From Dokdonia donghaensis DSW-1 (GTDB taxonomy: Bacteria; Bacteroidota; Bacteroidia; Flavobacteriales; Flavobacteriaceae): 64,000 bases of DNA. Numbering within the stretch: position 1 is the stretch's first letter; each line of letters starts with the position of its first letter. Positions 1 to 9,285 of this stretch are shown one piece after another. The position numbers and the translations under genes were made by a program. The stretch is taken from positions 866,001 through 930,000 of the forward strand of contig NZ_CP015125.1 in assembly GCF_001653755.1 (NCBI RefSeq), in the 5' to 3' direction. The notes beneath the pieces were generated by a model. That model was not told the DNA's origin. It worked only from the letters and a program-made list of their open reading frames with translations, and did no database searches.

Positions 1-61
1 TTAAGCCCTGCTGTGTGATCATCATTAATAATAATGCCAGTAGTAGGTACTTGGCTCTCAT
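1..61 (-). CDS. N-terminus of a secreted/exported protein, cut by the left edge
   Basis: Reading the minus strand from an ATG at 61-59 gives MRAKYLLLALLLMMITQQG and runs off the window without a stop. A basic start followed by a leucine-rich stretch is a typical Sec signal peptide. A TAnnTTTG box lies just upstream (81-88, minus), which supports a genuine start. Only about 20 residues are visible, so the mature protein cannot be identified; divergent from gdhA. Confidence 0.6.
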   Translation of the reverse strand, partial: MRAKYLLLALLLMMITQQGL

Positions 62-80
62 AAGTAGGTAATTAGGTGAG

Positions 81-88
81 CAAATATA
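81..88 (-). promoter_or_regulatory. -7 promoter box for the left-edge gene
   Basis: The minus strand reads TATATTTG, an exact match to the Bacteroidetes -7 consensus TAnnTTTG, about 20 bases before the signal-peptide ATG at 61. No clear -33 TTTG at the right spacing was found. Confidence 0.5.
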
Positions 89-209
89 TAAAAATATGTC
101 AAACATCGAGTTTTTTGAGTTAAAATGATATTTTAAGTAAGTTTAATCTTACAATTACATATTTAATTATGATATTCTAAAAAAAACACGCTAAAAATCA
201 AGGATAATG

Positions 210-217
210 TATATTTG
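210..217 (+). promoter_or_regulatory. -7 promoter box for gdhA
   Basis: TATATTTG matches TAnnTTTG exactly and lies about 50 bases before the gdhA ATG. The rest of the 62-266 gap is AT-rich divergent promoter sequence with no ORF or hairpin that I recognise. Confidence 0.5.
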
Positions 218-266
218 TAGCTCTAACAGAACAATGTTTAAAGCATTGTCATAATAGATACCTTTT

Positions 267-1610
267 ATGTCAGACAGCATTAAAAAATTTGTCGATTATG
301 TTGCTCAGAGCAACCCAAATGAACCAGAATTTATGCAGGCAGTCCACGAGGTGGCAGAAACTGTAATTCCTTTTATAGAAAAAAATCCAAAATACCAGGG
401 TAAGAAACTCTTAGAGCGAATGGTTGAGCCAGAGCGCACTATTATGTTTAGAGTGCCTTGGACAGATGACTCTGGAGAGATTCAAGTAAATAGAGGATAC
501 CGTGTAGAGTTTAACAGTGCTATAGGGCCATATAAAGGAGGACTTCGTTTTCACCCTTCTGTAAACTTGAGTATCCTTAAGTTTTTAGGGTTTGAGCAAG
601 TGTTTAAAAACAGTCTTACTACATTACCTATGGGTGGTGGTAAAGGAGGATCTGACTTTAACCCAAAAGGGAAGTCTGATGCAGAGGTAATGCGTTTTTG
701 CCAGAGCTTTATGAGCGAGCTAGCTCGTCACATAGGTCCTAACACAGACGTACCTGCTGGAGATATAGGAGTAGGCGGTCGTGAGATAGGCTATATGTTT
801 GGGCAGTACAAGAGACTTCGTAACGAGTTTACTGGAGTACTTACAGGTAAAGGTCTTACGTACGGCGGTTCTTTAATGCGTCCAGAAGCGACAGGTTATG
901 GTGATGTATACTTTGCACAAAGTATGCTTAAGACTAAAGGTGAAACTTTTGAAGGTAAAGCAGTAGCAGTTTCTGGATCTGGAAACGTTGCCCAGTATGC
1001 TACAGAGAAAGTAACACAACTAGGTGGTAAAGTAGTGACTATGTCAGACTCTGGAGGTTACATTTATGATAAAGATGGTATAGATGCAGATAAGCTTGCG
1101 TTTATTATGGATCTTAAAAATGTAAAACGTGGTCGTATAAGCGAGTATGTAGATACATACACAAGCGCAGAGTACCACGAGGGACAAAGACCTTGGTCTA
1201 CTAAGGTAGATGTTGCACTTCCTTGTGCTACACAAAATGAACTTAATGGAGATGAGGCAAAAACACTAGTAGATAACGGATGTATATGCGTTGCCGAAGG
1301 TGCAAATATGCCTTGTACGCCAGAAGCTATAGAAGTTTTCCATAATGCAAAAATTCTTTTCTCACCTGGAAAAGCATCAAACGCAGGAGGTGTTGCAACT
1401 TCTGGACTTGAAATGTCTCAAAACAGTTTACGTTTTAACTGGACTGCAGAAGAGGTAGATCAAAAACTTCACAAGATTATGCTAGACATACACGAAGCGT
1501 GTGTAGAGTATGGAAAAGATGAAGACGGTTATGTAGACTACGTAAAAGGAGCAAACGTTGCCGGATTTGTAAAAGTGGCAGATGCTATGCTAGCTCAAGG
1601 AGTAGTATAA
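267..1610 (+). CDS. gdhA: NADP-type glutamate dehydrogenase
   Basis: Cytoplasmic enzyme interconverting glutamate and 2-oxoglutarate plus ammonium, at the junction of nitrogen assimilation and the TCA cycle. The 447-aa length is typical of the hexameric short class. The dimerisation/substrate domain carries the signature LPMGGGKGGSDFNPKG around residues 120-135, with the expected catalytic lysine near 126. The second domain has a Rossmann motif GSGNVA near 237-242. It is monocistronic: its own promoter lies upstream and a strong terminator follows. The next gene is unrelated. Confidence 0.97.
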   Translation: MSDSIKKFVDYVAQSNPNEPEFMQAVHEVAETVIPFIEKNPKYQGKKLLERMVEPERTIMFRVPWTDDSGEIQVNRGYRVEFNSAIGPYKGGLRFHPSVNLSILKFLGFEQVFKNSLTTLPMGGGKGGSDFNPKGKSDAEVMRFCQSFMSELARHIGPNTDVPAGDIGVGGREIGYMFGQYKRLRNEFTGVLTGKGLTYGGSLMRPEATGYGDVYFAQSMLKTKGETFEGKAVAVSGSGNVAQYATEKVTQLGGKVVTMSDSGGYIYDKDGIDADKLAFIMDLKNVKRGRISEYVDTYTSAEYHEGQRPWSTKVDVALPCATQNELNGDEAKTLVDNGCICVAEGANMPCTPEAIEVFHNAKILFSPGKASNAGGVATSGLEMSQNSLRFNWTAEEVDQKLHKIMLDIHEACVEYGKDEDGYVDYVKGANVAGFVKVADAMLAQGVV

Positions 1611-1637
1611 TAAGTCACACACATAATATAGTATTAC

Positions 1638-1671
1638 AATCAGACAGCTCAGGCTGTCTGATTTTTTTTTT
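1638..1671 (+). terminator. Rho-independent terminator of gdhA
   Basis: AATCAGACAGC and GCTGTCTGATT form an 11-bp stem with a 3-base loop, followed by a run of ten T. It starts 28 bases after the gdhA stop. Confidence 0.9.
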
Positions 1672-1682
1672 GGGTGTTGTCA

Positions 1683-1698
1683 CGCTTTCGCGAAAGCG
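1683..1698. repeat. 16-bp palindrome, copy 1 (intergenic, exact)
   Basis: Exact CGCTTTCGCGAAAGCG between the gdhA terminator and the porZ promoter. Member of the window-wide palindrome family. Confidence 0.95.
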
Positions 1699-1762
1699 CA
1701 ATGCTATCCATAATAACTAAGGACATTACCTCGCTCCATTTCTGTGCTCAAAGCAATAATTG

Positions 1763-1770
1763 TACATTTG
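1763..1770 (+). promoter_or_regulatory. -7 promoter box for porZ-recO
   Basis: TACATTTG fits TAnnTTTG. It overlaps the TTG codon that opens the longest reading frame (1760), so translation is more likely to begin downstream, at GTG 1802. Confidence 0.5.
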
Positions 1771-1801
1771 GTCGTTTTATACAAATAAACAGTTGCCAGA
1801 A

Positions 1802-4081
1802 GTGAAGACGCGTTTTTTCTTATTGATTCTTCTCACATCATTTACAGTGATGTCGCAAGACTTTTCAGAAAACTGGACAGCACATTACTCTTATAACCGA
1901 GTGTCTGATATGACCTCTGGTAATGATAGAGTATACGTGGCTTCAGAAAATGCAGTTTTTATATATAACACACTTGATGAGTCTATAGAAACTAGAACCA
2001 CCGTAAATGGTCTTTCTGGTAATGTAATATCTGCTATTTATTATAGTGAAGGTTTTGACACACTCTTTATAGGGTATGAAAATGGTGTTATAGATGTTGT
2101 AGTGGGTAATAGCACAGATGTTCTTACTGTGGTAGATATTTTTAATAAACCTGCTATCCCACCAGACCGTAAGCGCATTAATCATTTTGAAGAGTATAAT
2201 GGCTTTGTTTATATATCCTCTAGTTTTGGTATTTCCTTATTTGAGCTTAGTCAGTTAGAGTTTGACGATTCTTATTTTATAGGCAATGGTGGTGGCTTAC
2301 TAGATATAGGTAGTGTAGCCATACAAGAGCCATACATCTATGCCGCATCTATAGACGGGGGTGTGCGTAGAGCGCTTGTTGCAAATGATAATATTATAGA
2401 TTTTAATAACTGGGAGACTATACGTACTGGATCTTACCAGGAGATTGTAAGTTTTAATAATGACCTTTACTTACAAGAAGACAACCAGATTCTTATCTCT
2501 CAAGATGGGGTAGATTATAGCATTTTTGAATCATACCCAGAGACGGTAATAGACATTAGGCCTAATGAAGATTTCTTATCTGTAACATATAACGCTACCG
2601 TCTTGCTCTATGATGAAAATCAAAATCTAGCACAAACCTATGGTGCGATAGAAGGTTTTACAACAAGATACACCACTACCTTAACATTGCAAGGAGAAAT
2701 CTTTGTGGGTACGCTAGGTTCTGGGGTGGCTCGTTTCTCTAGTTCTAATATATCTGATGTTATACGATTATTGCCTAATGGTCCGCTTGAAAATGAACAT
2801 TTTGATGTGGCTGCTAGTGCAGGAAATGTTTGGTCCGTTTTTGGAGATTTTGATGTTTCGTACAATCCTTTTCCTCTCAAAACACAGGGAATAAGCAAAT
2901 TTACAGAAGGTGAAGGGTGGAGTTCTATAAATCCTGGAGATCTTTTTGGGGCGACAAATTTTGTGCACGTTGCTGTAAACTCCTTAGACCCTACACAGCT
3001 GTTTGCAAGTTCTTTTAATGGAGGGCTAGTTGAGGTGCTAGATGCAACACCAAGTATTTTATATGATGAAAATAATAGTACGCTATCTCCGGTAGCAACC
3101 ACTACAGATGATGTACGTGTAAACGGAGGAGCGTATGATGCTGAGGGTAATTTCTGGGTGACTAATGCAAGATCACCCCTAGGCTTGCATAAGGTAAGTC
3201 CAGCAGGACAATTTTCTTCTTTTAACACAGAGGAGATTCTAGCCGGAAGTGATGCAAATCTTGATGCCCTTGCAATAGGTCTTGATGGCGTTGTGTTTTT
3301 TGGTACAGATACCAGAGGTGTGATTGCTTATAATCCCGCTAATAATGAGTTTGCAAGACTTGCGGGAGAAGATGGAGCGGCAAATCTACCTATAGATGAT
3401 ATACGCTCGCTAGCAATAGATAGAAACGGTGCTTTATGGATTGGAACACGATTAGGTCTTAGAGTACTATTTGGCCCATCACAAATTTTTGAAAACTCAC
3501 AGATAAGCGCAAATGCAATTATATTTTTAGAGGATGGTCTAGCTCAAGAATTGCTTAATGACCAAGTGATAACAGATATCATTGTAGATGGAGCAAATAA
3601 TAAGTGGCTTGCCACTGCAGACTCTGGTGTGTTTTACGTGAGTCCTAATGGTCAAGAAACCATTTTTCACTTCACTACAGATAACTCACCACTGCCGTCT
3701 AACACGGTACAATCTGTTGCGATAGACCCAGAGACGGGTAGTGTTTACTTTGGTACCGTAAGAGGTATGGTATCTTTTGATGGTACTTCTACCGCTCCTG
3801 CAGATAATCTGGAAAATGTACTTATATATCCTAACCCTGTGAGACCAGGCTTTAATGGTAACGTGCGTATAGAAGGACTTACCGCTCGTACTAATGTAAA
3901 AATTACAGACCTAGTAGGTAACCTCGTTTATGAAGAAAATACTACAGGTGGTAGCATAGAGTGGGATACAACAGCCTTTGGCCGTCATAAGGTGGCTTCT
4001 GGGGTATACTTATTACTCATTACCGGCCCTCCAGAAGAAATGCAAGAGACTACCATAGAAAAAGTGATGATCATACGATAA
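1802..4081 (+). CDS. porZ: PorZ-like type IX secretion protein
   Basis: Predicted surface component of the type IX secretion system; in Porphyromonas, PorZ belongs to the attachment complex that anchors cargo to A-LPS. I place the start at GTG 1802 because it gives a clean signal peptide (MKTRFFLLILLTSFTVMSQ) and because the longer TTG start at 1760 overlaps a promoter box. The mature part is rich in propeller-type repeats (NRVYVASENAVFIYN-like, GALWIGTRLGLRVL, GSVYFGTVRGMVSF). It ends with a C-terminal sorting-like domain beginning LIYPNPVRPG. At about 759 aa it matches PorZ size. Its stop overlaps the recO start (TAATG), which suggests translational coupling. Confidence 0.85.
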   Translation: MKTRFFLLILLTSFTVMSQDFSENWTAHYSYNRVSDMTSGNDRVYVASENAVFIYNTLDESIETRTTVNGLSGNVISAIYYSEGFDTLFIGYENGVIDVVVGNSTDVLTVVDIFNKPAIPPDRKRINHFEEYNGFVYISSSFGISLFELSQLEFDDSYFIGNGGGLLDIGSVAIQEPYIYAASIDGGVRRALVANDNIIDFNNWETIRTGSYQEIVSFNNDLYLQEDNQILISQDGVDYSIFESYPETVIDIRPNEDFLSVTYNATVLLYDENQNLAQTYGAIEGFTTRYTTTLTLQGEIFVGTLGSGVARFSSSNISDVIRLLPNGPLENEHFDVAASAGNVWSVFGDFDVSYNPFPLKTQGISKFTEGEGWSSINPGDLFGATNFVHVAVNSLDPTQLFASSFNGGLVEVLDATPSILYDENNSTLSPVATTTDDVRVNGGAYDAEGNFWVTNARSPLGLHKVSPAGQFSSFNTEEILAGSDANLDALAIGLDGVVFFGTDTRGVIAYNPANNEFARLAGEDGAANLPIDDIRSLAIDRNGALWIGTRLGLRVLFGPSQIFENSQISANAIIFLEDGLAQELLNDQVITDIIVDGANNKWLATADSGVFYVSPNGQETIFHFTTDNSPLPSNTVQSVAIDPETGSVYFGTVRGMVSFDGTSTAPADNLENVLIYPNPVRPGFNGNVRIEGLTARTNVKITDLVGNLVYEENTTGGSIEWDTTAFGRHKVASGVYLLLITGPPEEMQETTIEKVMIIR

Positions 4082-4800
4082 TGCTAGTAAAAACAGAAGC
4101 TATTGTTTTCTCTGCGCTTAAGTATGGTGAGGCAGACCTTATTGTAAAGGCTTTTACAAAAAGCAGTGGTGTCAAGTCGTACCTGCTCAGAAATATCCTT
4201 AAATCCAAAAAAGGAAAGCTACGTGTAGCAATGTTTCAGCCGCTCACCCATCTTGAGATAGAGGCAAACCATAAAGACAAGGGTACCCTCGAGAGTATAA
4301 GAGAAGCAAAAGTCATAACTCATTATACCAGCCTGCACACGCAGGTAGCAAAGAGTGCTATCGTTTTTTTTATATCAGATATGCTGCGATCTTCTGTGCA
4401 GGAGGAAGAAGAAAATGCTCCACTATTTGAGTTTCTGGTTGCCTCAAGCTTATGGCTAGATTTACATAGTGATATTGCAAATTTTCATCTACTATTTTTA
4501 GTGAAGTTAAGCGGTTATCTAGGCTTCTATCCAGATGATAGTGAGGCACATCACCTATATTTTAATTTGCTAGATGGTTATTTTGAGTCTTCAGAGCGCA
4601 CCTTGTATAGTCGATCTGGAGAAGAAATTGAGTTGTTAAAAAGGTTCTTAGGCATAAATTTTGATGTACTTACACAAATCAAACTAAACCAAAAACAACG
4701 CACCTCCTTTCTCAATATACTGTTACAGTATTATGAGTTACATTTGCAAGGTTTTAAGAAACCTCGCTCACTAGCAGTGCTTAACTCAATTTTTAGCTAA
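4081..4800 (+). CDS. recO: DNA repair protein RecO
   Basis: RecFOR-pathway mediator that helps load RecA on SSB-coated single-stranded DNA. The 239-aa protein has the N-terminal OB-fold start VKTEAIVFSALKYGEADLIVKAF and a helical C-terminal domain. No cysteine occurs anywhere in the protein, so the zinc finger seen in some RecO proteins is absent. Overlaps porZ by one base and is followed with no gap by the TonB receptor gene, so the three are probably co-transcribed. Confidence 0.93.
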   Translation: MLVKTEAIVFSALKYGEADLIVKAFTKSSGVKSYLLRNILKSKKGKLRVAMFQPLTHLEIEANHKDKGTLESIREAKVITHYTSLHTQVAKSAIVFFISDMLRSSVQEEEENAPLFEFLVASSLWLDLHSDIANFHLLFLVKLSGYLGFYPDDSEAHHLYFNLLDGYFESSERTLYSRSGEEIELLKRFLGINFDVLTQIKLNQKQRTSFLNILLQYYELHLQGFKKPRSLAVLNSIFS

Positions 4801-7212
4801 ATGCGCATACTTTTATCCCTATTTCTGCTGCTGTCTTTTACTTCTTACTCGCAGGTCATTACAATACTAGATGTAGACACGCGTGAGCCTATAATAGGGG
4901 TTGCTATCTTTAATAATGACAAGAGTAAAAGTGCACTCACAGATTTTGATGGTAAGGCAGATGTGACCGCTTTCGCGAAAGCGGAAACCCTTTATTTTCA
5001 AGAAGTCGCACATAAGGACGCTCAGTATACAAAAGCACAAATAGCAGCATTTTCAAACCGAATTTTTCTCAAACAAAAGGATAACCAGCTTACAGAAATT
5101 GTGCTCTCTGCTAGCAAATTTGCACAAAGCCGAAAGAATGTACCTCAGAAAATAGTAGGTCTCACCTCAAAGGATATTATAAGAGCAAACCCGCAAACAG
5201 CGGCAGATTTACTAGAGACAAGTGGGTCTGTTTTTGTTCAAAAAAGTCAGCAGGGTGGTGGTAGTCCACTCATACGAGGGTTCTCTACAAATAGACTACT
5301 TATCACATTAGACGGAGTGAGATTTAATACGGCAATATTTAGAGGAGGAAACGTGCAAAACGTGATATCTATTGATCCTTTTATTATAAACCGCACAGAA
5401 GTATTACTAGGGCCAGGTTCTGTAATTTATGGTAGTGATGCTGTAGGTGGAGTAATGAATTTTTATACAAAACAGCCCAAACTATCATTTTCAGACAGCC
5501 TTACGGTTACAGGTACAGTTGTAGCTAGAGTAAATACGGCCAATAATGAGAAGACTGGTCACTTTGATATCACACTGGGTAAGAGGCAGTGGTCTTTCCT
5601 CACAAGTGCTAGTTACTCAGATTATGATAACCTGCGACAAGGGGAGCACGGCCCAGATGATTACCTACGTTCTGAATATGTCCAGACTATAGATGGGGTA
5701 GATGTAGCTGTCACAAATGATGACCCACTGGTACAAGTAGGCTCTGCTTTTAACTCACTTAATCTAATGCAAAAAGTGAGATATACGCCTAATGAAAAGT
5801 GGGATTTTAACCTTGGGGTGATTTATGCAGCCACCTCAGATTATGATCGTTATGATAGATTAACGAGAAAACGTGATGGCGAATTTAGATCGGCAGAGTG
5901 GTTTTATGGCCCACAAAAGTGGTTTATGACTAACCTCCAAGTTAATAAAGAAGGTAATGGTCAGTACTACGATAGAGTGATAGGTACATTTACTTACCAG
6001 AATTCTAAAGAAAGTAGAAACGACCGGGATTTTAACGCGACAGACTTCTTTGAGACAGATGAGAGTGTAGATGCAATATCTGTAGGGCTAGATTTTGTTA
6101 AGAAGCTTGAGACTAAGAGAAACAAAATATTTTATGGACTTGAGTATATACATAACAAAGTACACTCAGATGGTCAAGTAACAGACATAACTACGGGTGA
6201 CATTGCAAACACAGCGTCTAGATATCCAGATGGCTCTACCTGGCAATCGCTGGCAGCTTATGCTAGTGCGCAAATAGAGCTTTCTGATAAGACACATATA
6301 CAAACGGGATTACGTTATAATCATATCTTACTAGCAGCCGACTTTTCTGATAATAATGAGTTTTTTGCATTTCCTTTTCAAAACGCAGACTTGAGTACGG
6401 GTAATCTCACTGGAAGTTTTGGCGTGACTCACGAGGTGTCAAAAAAAGTAAGTGTTAAGGCAAATGTAGGTACAGCTTTTAGAGCACCTAATATAGATGA
6501 CGTAGGTAAAATTTTTGATAGCGAGCCAGGCTCTGTTGTTGTGCCTAACCCTGATCTTAAATCTGAATATGCCTATAATGGAGAGCTGGGAGTGAGTCTT
6601 AATTTTTCTAACGTACTACAGTTTGATGTAAACGGTTATTATACACTGCTGGAGAACGCGCTAGTGCGCCGCGATTTTAATCTTAATGGTGTTACAGAAA
6701 TAGAGTATCAAGGTGAGACTAGTAATGTGCAAGCTATTCAAAACGCATCTAAGGCAGAGGTGTATGGTGTAGAGATAGGGGCAAATGCTAACCTCACAAA
6801 GCATTTAAAGTTCACAAGCCAGTTTAATTACACGAGTGGTGTAGAGCAAGAAGAAGATGGGAGTTATGTGCCTTTTAGACACGTGGCACCACTCTTTGGA
6901 AATGGGCATTTAATCTGGGCAAAAGATAAATGGACGCTTGACGCGTCTGTAGCATATAGCGGTAAGTTTGATTTTGATGAGCTTGCTCCTAGCCAGCAAA
7001 GTAACTCACACCTTTATGCACTAGACGGAGATGGTAACCCCTTCTCACCTAGCTGGTATGACTTGAGTATTGCTAGTAGATATGTACTTTCAGACAGCTG
7101 GTCTTTTACGGCAAATCTTGAGAATATTACAGACCAGCGTTACCGTACGTATTCTTCTGGAATAGCTGCTGCGGGAAGAAATTTAATACTTGCGGCGACT
7201 TATAATTTTTAA
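4801..7212 (+). CDS. TonB-dependent receptor, heme/hemoglobin-receptor type
   Basis: Outer-membrane active transporter of 803 aa. A signal peptide (residues 1-17) is followed by a carboxypeptidase-D regulatory-like domain (about 20-90) and then plug and barrel. The plug sequence GSPLIRGFSTNRLLITLDGVR with FRGGNVQNVISIDP, and later FRAPN and NPDLKSEYAYNGELG, resembles heme/hemoglobin and related iron receptors. The exact substrate is inferred and no heme-processing genes lie nearby. A palindrome copy at 4968-4983 is translated as AFAKA in the N-terminal domain. ATG directly follows the recO stop. Confidence 0.88.
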   Translation: MRILLSLFLLLSFTSYSQVITILDVDTREPIIGVAIFNNDKSKSALTDFDGKADVTAFAKAETLYFQEVAHKDAQYTKAQIAAFSNRIFLKQKDNQLTEIVLSASKFAQSRKNVPQKIVGLTSKDIIRANPQTAADLLETSGSVFVQKSQQGGGSPLIRGFSTNRLLITLDGVRFNTAIFRGGNVQNVISIDPFIINRTEVLLGPGSVIYGSDAVGGVMNFYTKQPKLSFSDSLTVTGTVVARVNTANNEKTGHFDITLGKRQWSFLTSASYSDYDNLRQGEHGPDDYLRSEYVQTIDGVDVAVTNDDPLVQVGSAFNSLNLMQKVRYTPNEKWDFNLGVIYAATSDYDRYDRLTRKRDGEFRSAEWFYGPQKWFMTNLQVNKEGNGQYYDRVIGTFTYQNSKESRNDRDFNATDFFETDESVDAISVGLDFVKKLETKRNKIFYGLEYIHNKVHSDGQVTDITTGDIANTASRYPDGSTWQSLAAYASAQIELSDKTHIQTGLRYNHILLAADFSDNNEFFAFPFQNADLSTGNLTGSFGVTHEVSKKVSVKANVGTAFRAPNIDDVGKIFDSEPGSVVVPNPDLKSEYAYNGELGVSLNFSNVLQFDVNGYYTLLENALVRRDFNLNGVTEIEYQGETSNVQAIQNASKAEVYGVEIGANANLTKHLKFTSQFNYTSGVEQEEDGSYVPFRHVAPLFGNGHLIWAKDKWTLDASVAYSGKFDFDELAPSQQSNSHLYALDGDGNPFSPSWYDLSIASRYVLSDSWSFTANLENITDQRYRTYSSGIAAAGRNLILAATYNF
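4968..4983. repeat. 16-bp palindrome, copy 2 (inside TonB receptor, exact)
   Basis: Exact copy read as T-AFAKA-E at about residues 56-61 of the N-terminal regulatory-like domain of the receptor. Confidence 0.95.
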
Positions 7213-7217
7213 GGTTA

Positions 7218-7233
7218 CGCTTTCGCGAAAGCG
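7218..7233. repeat. 16-bp palindrome, copy 3 (between convergent genes, exact)
   Basis: Exact copy filling the 38-base gap between the receptor stop and the rsmI stop; flanked by TTA on the left and TAA on the right, which lengthens the palindrome. Confidence 0.95.
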
Positions 7234-7250
7234 TAAAAAGAACCATTTAA

Positions 7251-7925
7251 CTACTTGCTTTTACCACCTACTATGATGACAATCTCACCCTTAGGAGGTT
7301 TGTTTGTATAATGTGCTAGCACCTCTGCTGCGGTCCCTCTCACGGTTTCTTCGTGTAGTTTTGTAATCTCTCTAGATACAGAGACAGGTCTGTCTTCTCC
7401 AAAATATGCTACAAAGTGGCCTAAGGTCTTTACTAACTTGTGAGGCGACTCATAAATAATCATCGTGCGTGTTTCTTCTTGAAGTGCAAGAAACCGAGTC
7501 TGGCGACCTTTTTTTACCGGGAGAAAACCTTCAAAAACAAACTTATCATTAGGGAAGCCACTATTTACAAGTGCAGGTACAAATGCCGTTGCACCTGGTA
7601 AACAGTCTACTTCTATACCAGCCTCTACACAAGCACGCGTAAGTAAAAAACCTGGATCTGAGATGGCAGGTGTGCCAGCGTCACTTATACAAGCCACGGT
7701 CTCACCAGCAGCAATGCGCTTTACGATAGCATCTACCGTTTTATGCTCGTTATGCATATGATGGCTCATCATCTGGGTACCTATCTCATAATACTTGAGG
7801 AGTTTACCGCTAGTGCGTGTGTCTTCTGCAAGAATAAGATCTACCTCCTTAAGTATGCGTATGGCACGGAAGGTCATATCCTCTAGATTACCTATAGGTG
7901 TGGGTACGAGATAAAGTTTTGACAT
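7251..7925 (-). CDS. rsmI: 16S rRNA (cytidine-1402 2'-O)-methyltransferase RsmI
   Basis: SAM-dependent tetrapyrrole-methylase-fold enzyme modifying C1402 in the ribosomal decoding centre. The start MSKLYLVPTPIGNLEDMT is diagnostic, followed by LAEDTRTSGKLLKYY, the glycine-rich CISDAGTPAISDPGFLL segment and a late FEGFLPVKKGRQTRF. The protein is 224 aa, shorter than the Escherichia coli enzyme because it ends soon after the methylase core (GEIVIIVGGKSK). Convergent with the TonB receptor gene. Confidence 0.95.
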   Translation of the reverse strand: MSKLYLVPTPIGNLEDMTFRAIRILKEVDLILAEDTRTSGKLLKYYEIGTQMMSHHMHNEHKTVDAIVKRIAAGETVACISDAGTPAISDPGFLLTRACVEAGIEVDCLPGATAFVPALVNSGFPNDKFVFEGFLPVKKGRQTRFLALQEETRTMIIYESPHKLVKTLGHFVAYFGEDRPVSVSREITKLHEETVRGTAAEVLAHYTNKPPKGEIVIIVGGKSK

Positions 7926-7966
7926 ACCGCAAAGTTAGTGATTAATGAGAGTTTGTAGCTGTAAAA

Positions 7967-8329
7967 CTAGCGATACATAGGTCGTACCTCTTTACCGAAA
8001 AAGTAAGAGGTAAGTACGAGAACCGTTGCAACAAGTGTGAGGGTAATATCTTGGTCTGCATTATAGTGTGCGGCTGCAGCGAGTACAACATCAAGAAAAA
8101 TACCAGCATATGCCCATTCTGTAAGCCAGGGAATACCTCGCCATAGCACCATAATTACACCTGCTATCTTAAGTATGGCTAGTGGTATAACAATATACGT
8201 GGGGTAGTTTAAAGATTCAAAAAAACCCTCTACCATTGCGGTATTTCTAAAATACATTTGCGCAGAGTAAAGCATAATAGCACAAATACCTATGGTAGCA
8301 ATCCAGTAAATGATGCGTTGTGTTTTCAT
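7967..8329 (-). CDS. DoxX-like small membrane protein
   Basis: A 120-aa protein with about four hydrophobic helices (near residues 7-24, 46-63, 70-87 and 97-112), matching the DoxX-like membrane family; no catalytic residue can be assigned. Six bases separate it from the upstream conserved protein on the same strand, and rsmI follows, so the three may be co-transcribed. Function unknown. Confidence 0.75.
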   Translation of the reverse strand: MKTQRIIYWIATIGICAIMLYSAQMYFRNTAMVEGFFESLNYPTYIVIPLAILKIAGVIMVLWRGIPWLTEWAYAGIFLDVVLAAAAHYNADQDITLTLVATVLVLTSYFFGKEVRPMYR

Positions 8330-8335
8330 AGCGAT

Positions 8336-9172
8336 TTAATTAAAACGCGCTTCTATAACCTCCATAAATCGCTCCTCTTGTATTTCTTTACCTTCCCAGT
8401 TATTGTAGTCTGGCTTTACCATCTGTGTAATAAAGTTTCTAGCCTCGCTAGCAGAAGCAAATGTTTCTAGCTGGCTTAACACGCGGTTGTAGTCTGAGGT
8501 GCTTCCGGCAAAGAGGTGTTTTATAAAAGAGAGTTTATCATTGAGCCCTATTTTAAGTCCTGTCTTTAAGCGATCATTAAGATTTTTTGGTTTTTCTTCT
8601 TCCTTAGGAGTCTCGGTAGTTGTTTCTTTTGGTTCAAATATGGGTGTTTGACCATACTCAGAGCCTATGGTAAAGCTATCATTTTTACCTACAGCAGGTT
8701 CTTGCGGGATGATAGAGTCTATCACCTTGTCAATATCTGCCGCTTCTGGTGCCATTTCTGGCCACATATCTTTTATTTTTTCTATAACAGGCTCGTGTAC
8801 TGGATCTTCATCATTGTACTCTGTACCATCAGGTCTGTGGTGATCTGTTGTTCCTTTTGCCTCCTCATAGCGTGCTTCATTCTCGGCTAGTATTTGAGCT
8901 GGAGTTTTTGCCTGCTCACTTTCTGTAGGTTCAGAAAATAGGTCTTGCTTTACGGTCTCGATAGAAGTTACTGCCTCAAGATTATCTTCTACATCTTTGA
9001 GACCTATTGTGGGTACACCTGTTTTTTCTAGCTTTTCTGCATAGGCCAGTACGGTTAATTTTTCGTGTAGTTCTCTAGAGGTAGCCGCTAGCTTAGTATA
9101 ATCTGCTGTATCACGTAGTTGTAATATTTTGTGTGCTAGGCTTACAAGGTCTGCCTTGATGGATTTCTTCAT
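8336..9172 (-). CDS. Conserved flavobacterial protein of unknown function
   Basis: About 278 aa from MKKSIKADLVSLAHKILQLRD; an upstream in-frame ATG at 9217 would add 15 residues of atypical sequence, so I prefer 9172. An N-terminal helical segment is followed by an acidic, proline-rich linker (about residues 75-215) and a compact C-terminal block, LNDKLSFIKHLFAGSTSDYN through MVKPDYNNWEGKE. I recognise this block as conserved in flavobacterial hypothetical proteins. No signal peptide or membrane segment, so probably cytoplasmic. Divergent from tdk. Confidence 0.75.
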   Translation of the reverse strand: MKKSIKADLVSLAHKILQLRDTADYTKLAATSRELHEKLTVLAYAEKLEKTGVPTIGLKDVEDNLEAVTSIETVKQDLFSEPTESEQAKTPAQILAENEARYEEAKGTTDHHRPDGTEYNDEDPVHEPVIEKIKDMWPEMAPEAADIDKVIDSIIPQEPAVGKNDSFTIGSEYGQTPIFEPKETTTETPKEEEKPKNLNDRLKTGLKIGLNDKLSFIKHLFAGSTSDYNRVLSQLETFASASEARNFITQMVKPDYNNWEGKEIQEERFMEVIEARFN

Positions 9173-9245
9173 AACTTTGAGATATGTGGGGTCGGTTTCG
9201 ACGTAATTTTGATACATTTACCTACTCCTAATCATTGGGATTGAT

Positions 9246-9267
9246 AAAACGAAATTAAATTCGTTTT
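9246..9267. promoter_or_regulatory. Inverted repeat in the divergent tdk promoter region
   Basis: AAAACGAA and TTCGTTTT form perfect 8-bp arms around the 6-base spacer ATTAAA, 18 bases before the tdk ATG and between divergent genes. The position suggests an operator or leader hairpin; there is no T-run that would make it a terminator. Confidence 0.4.
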
Positions 9268-9285
9268 GGTGTAGAAAAGTACAAA

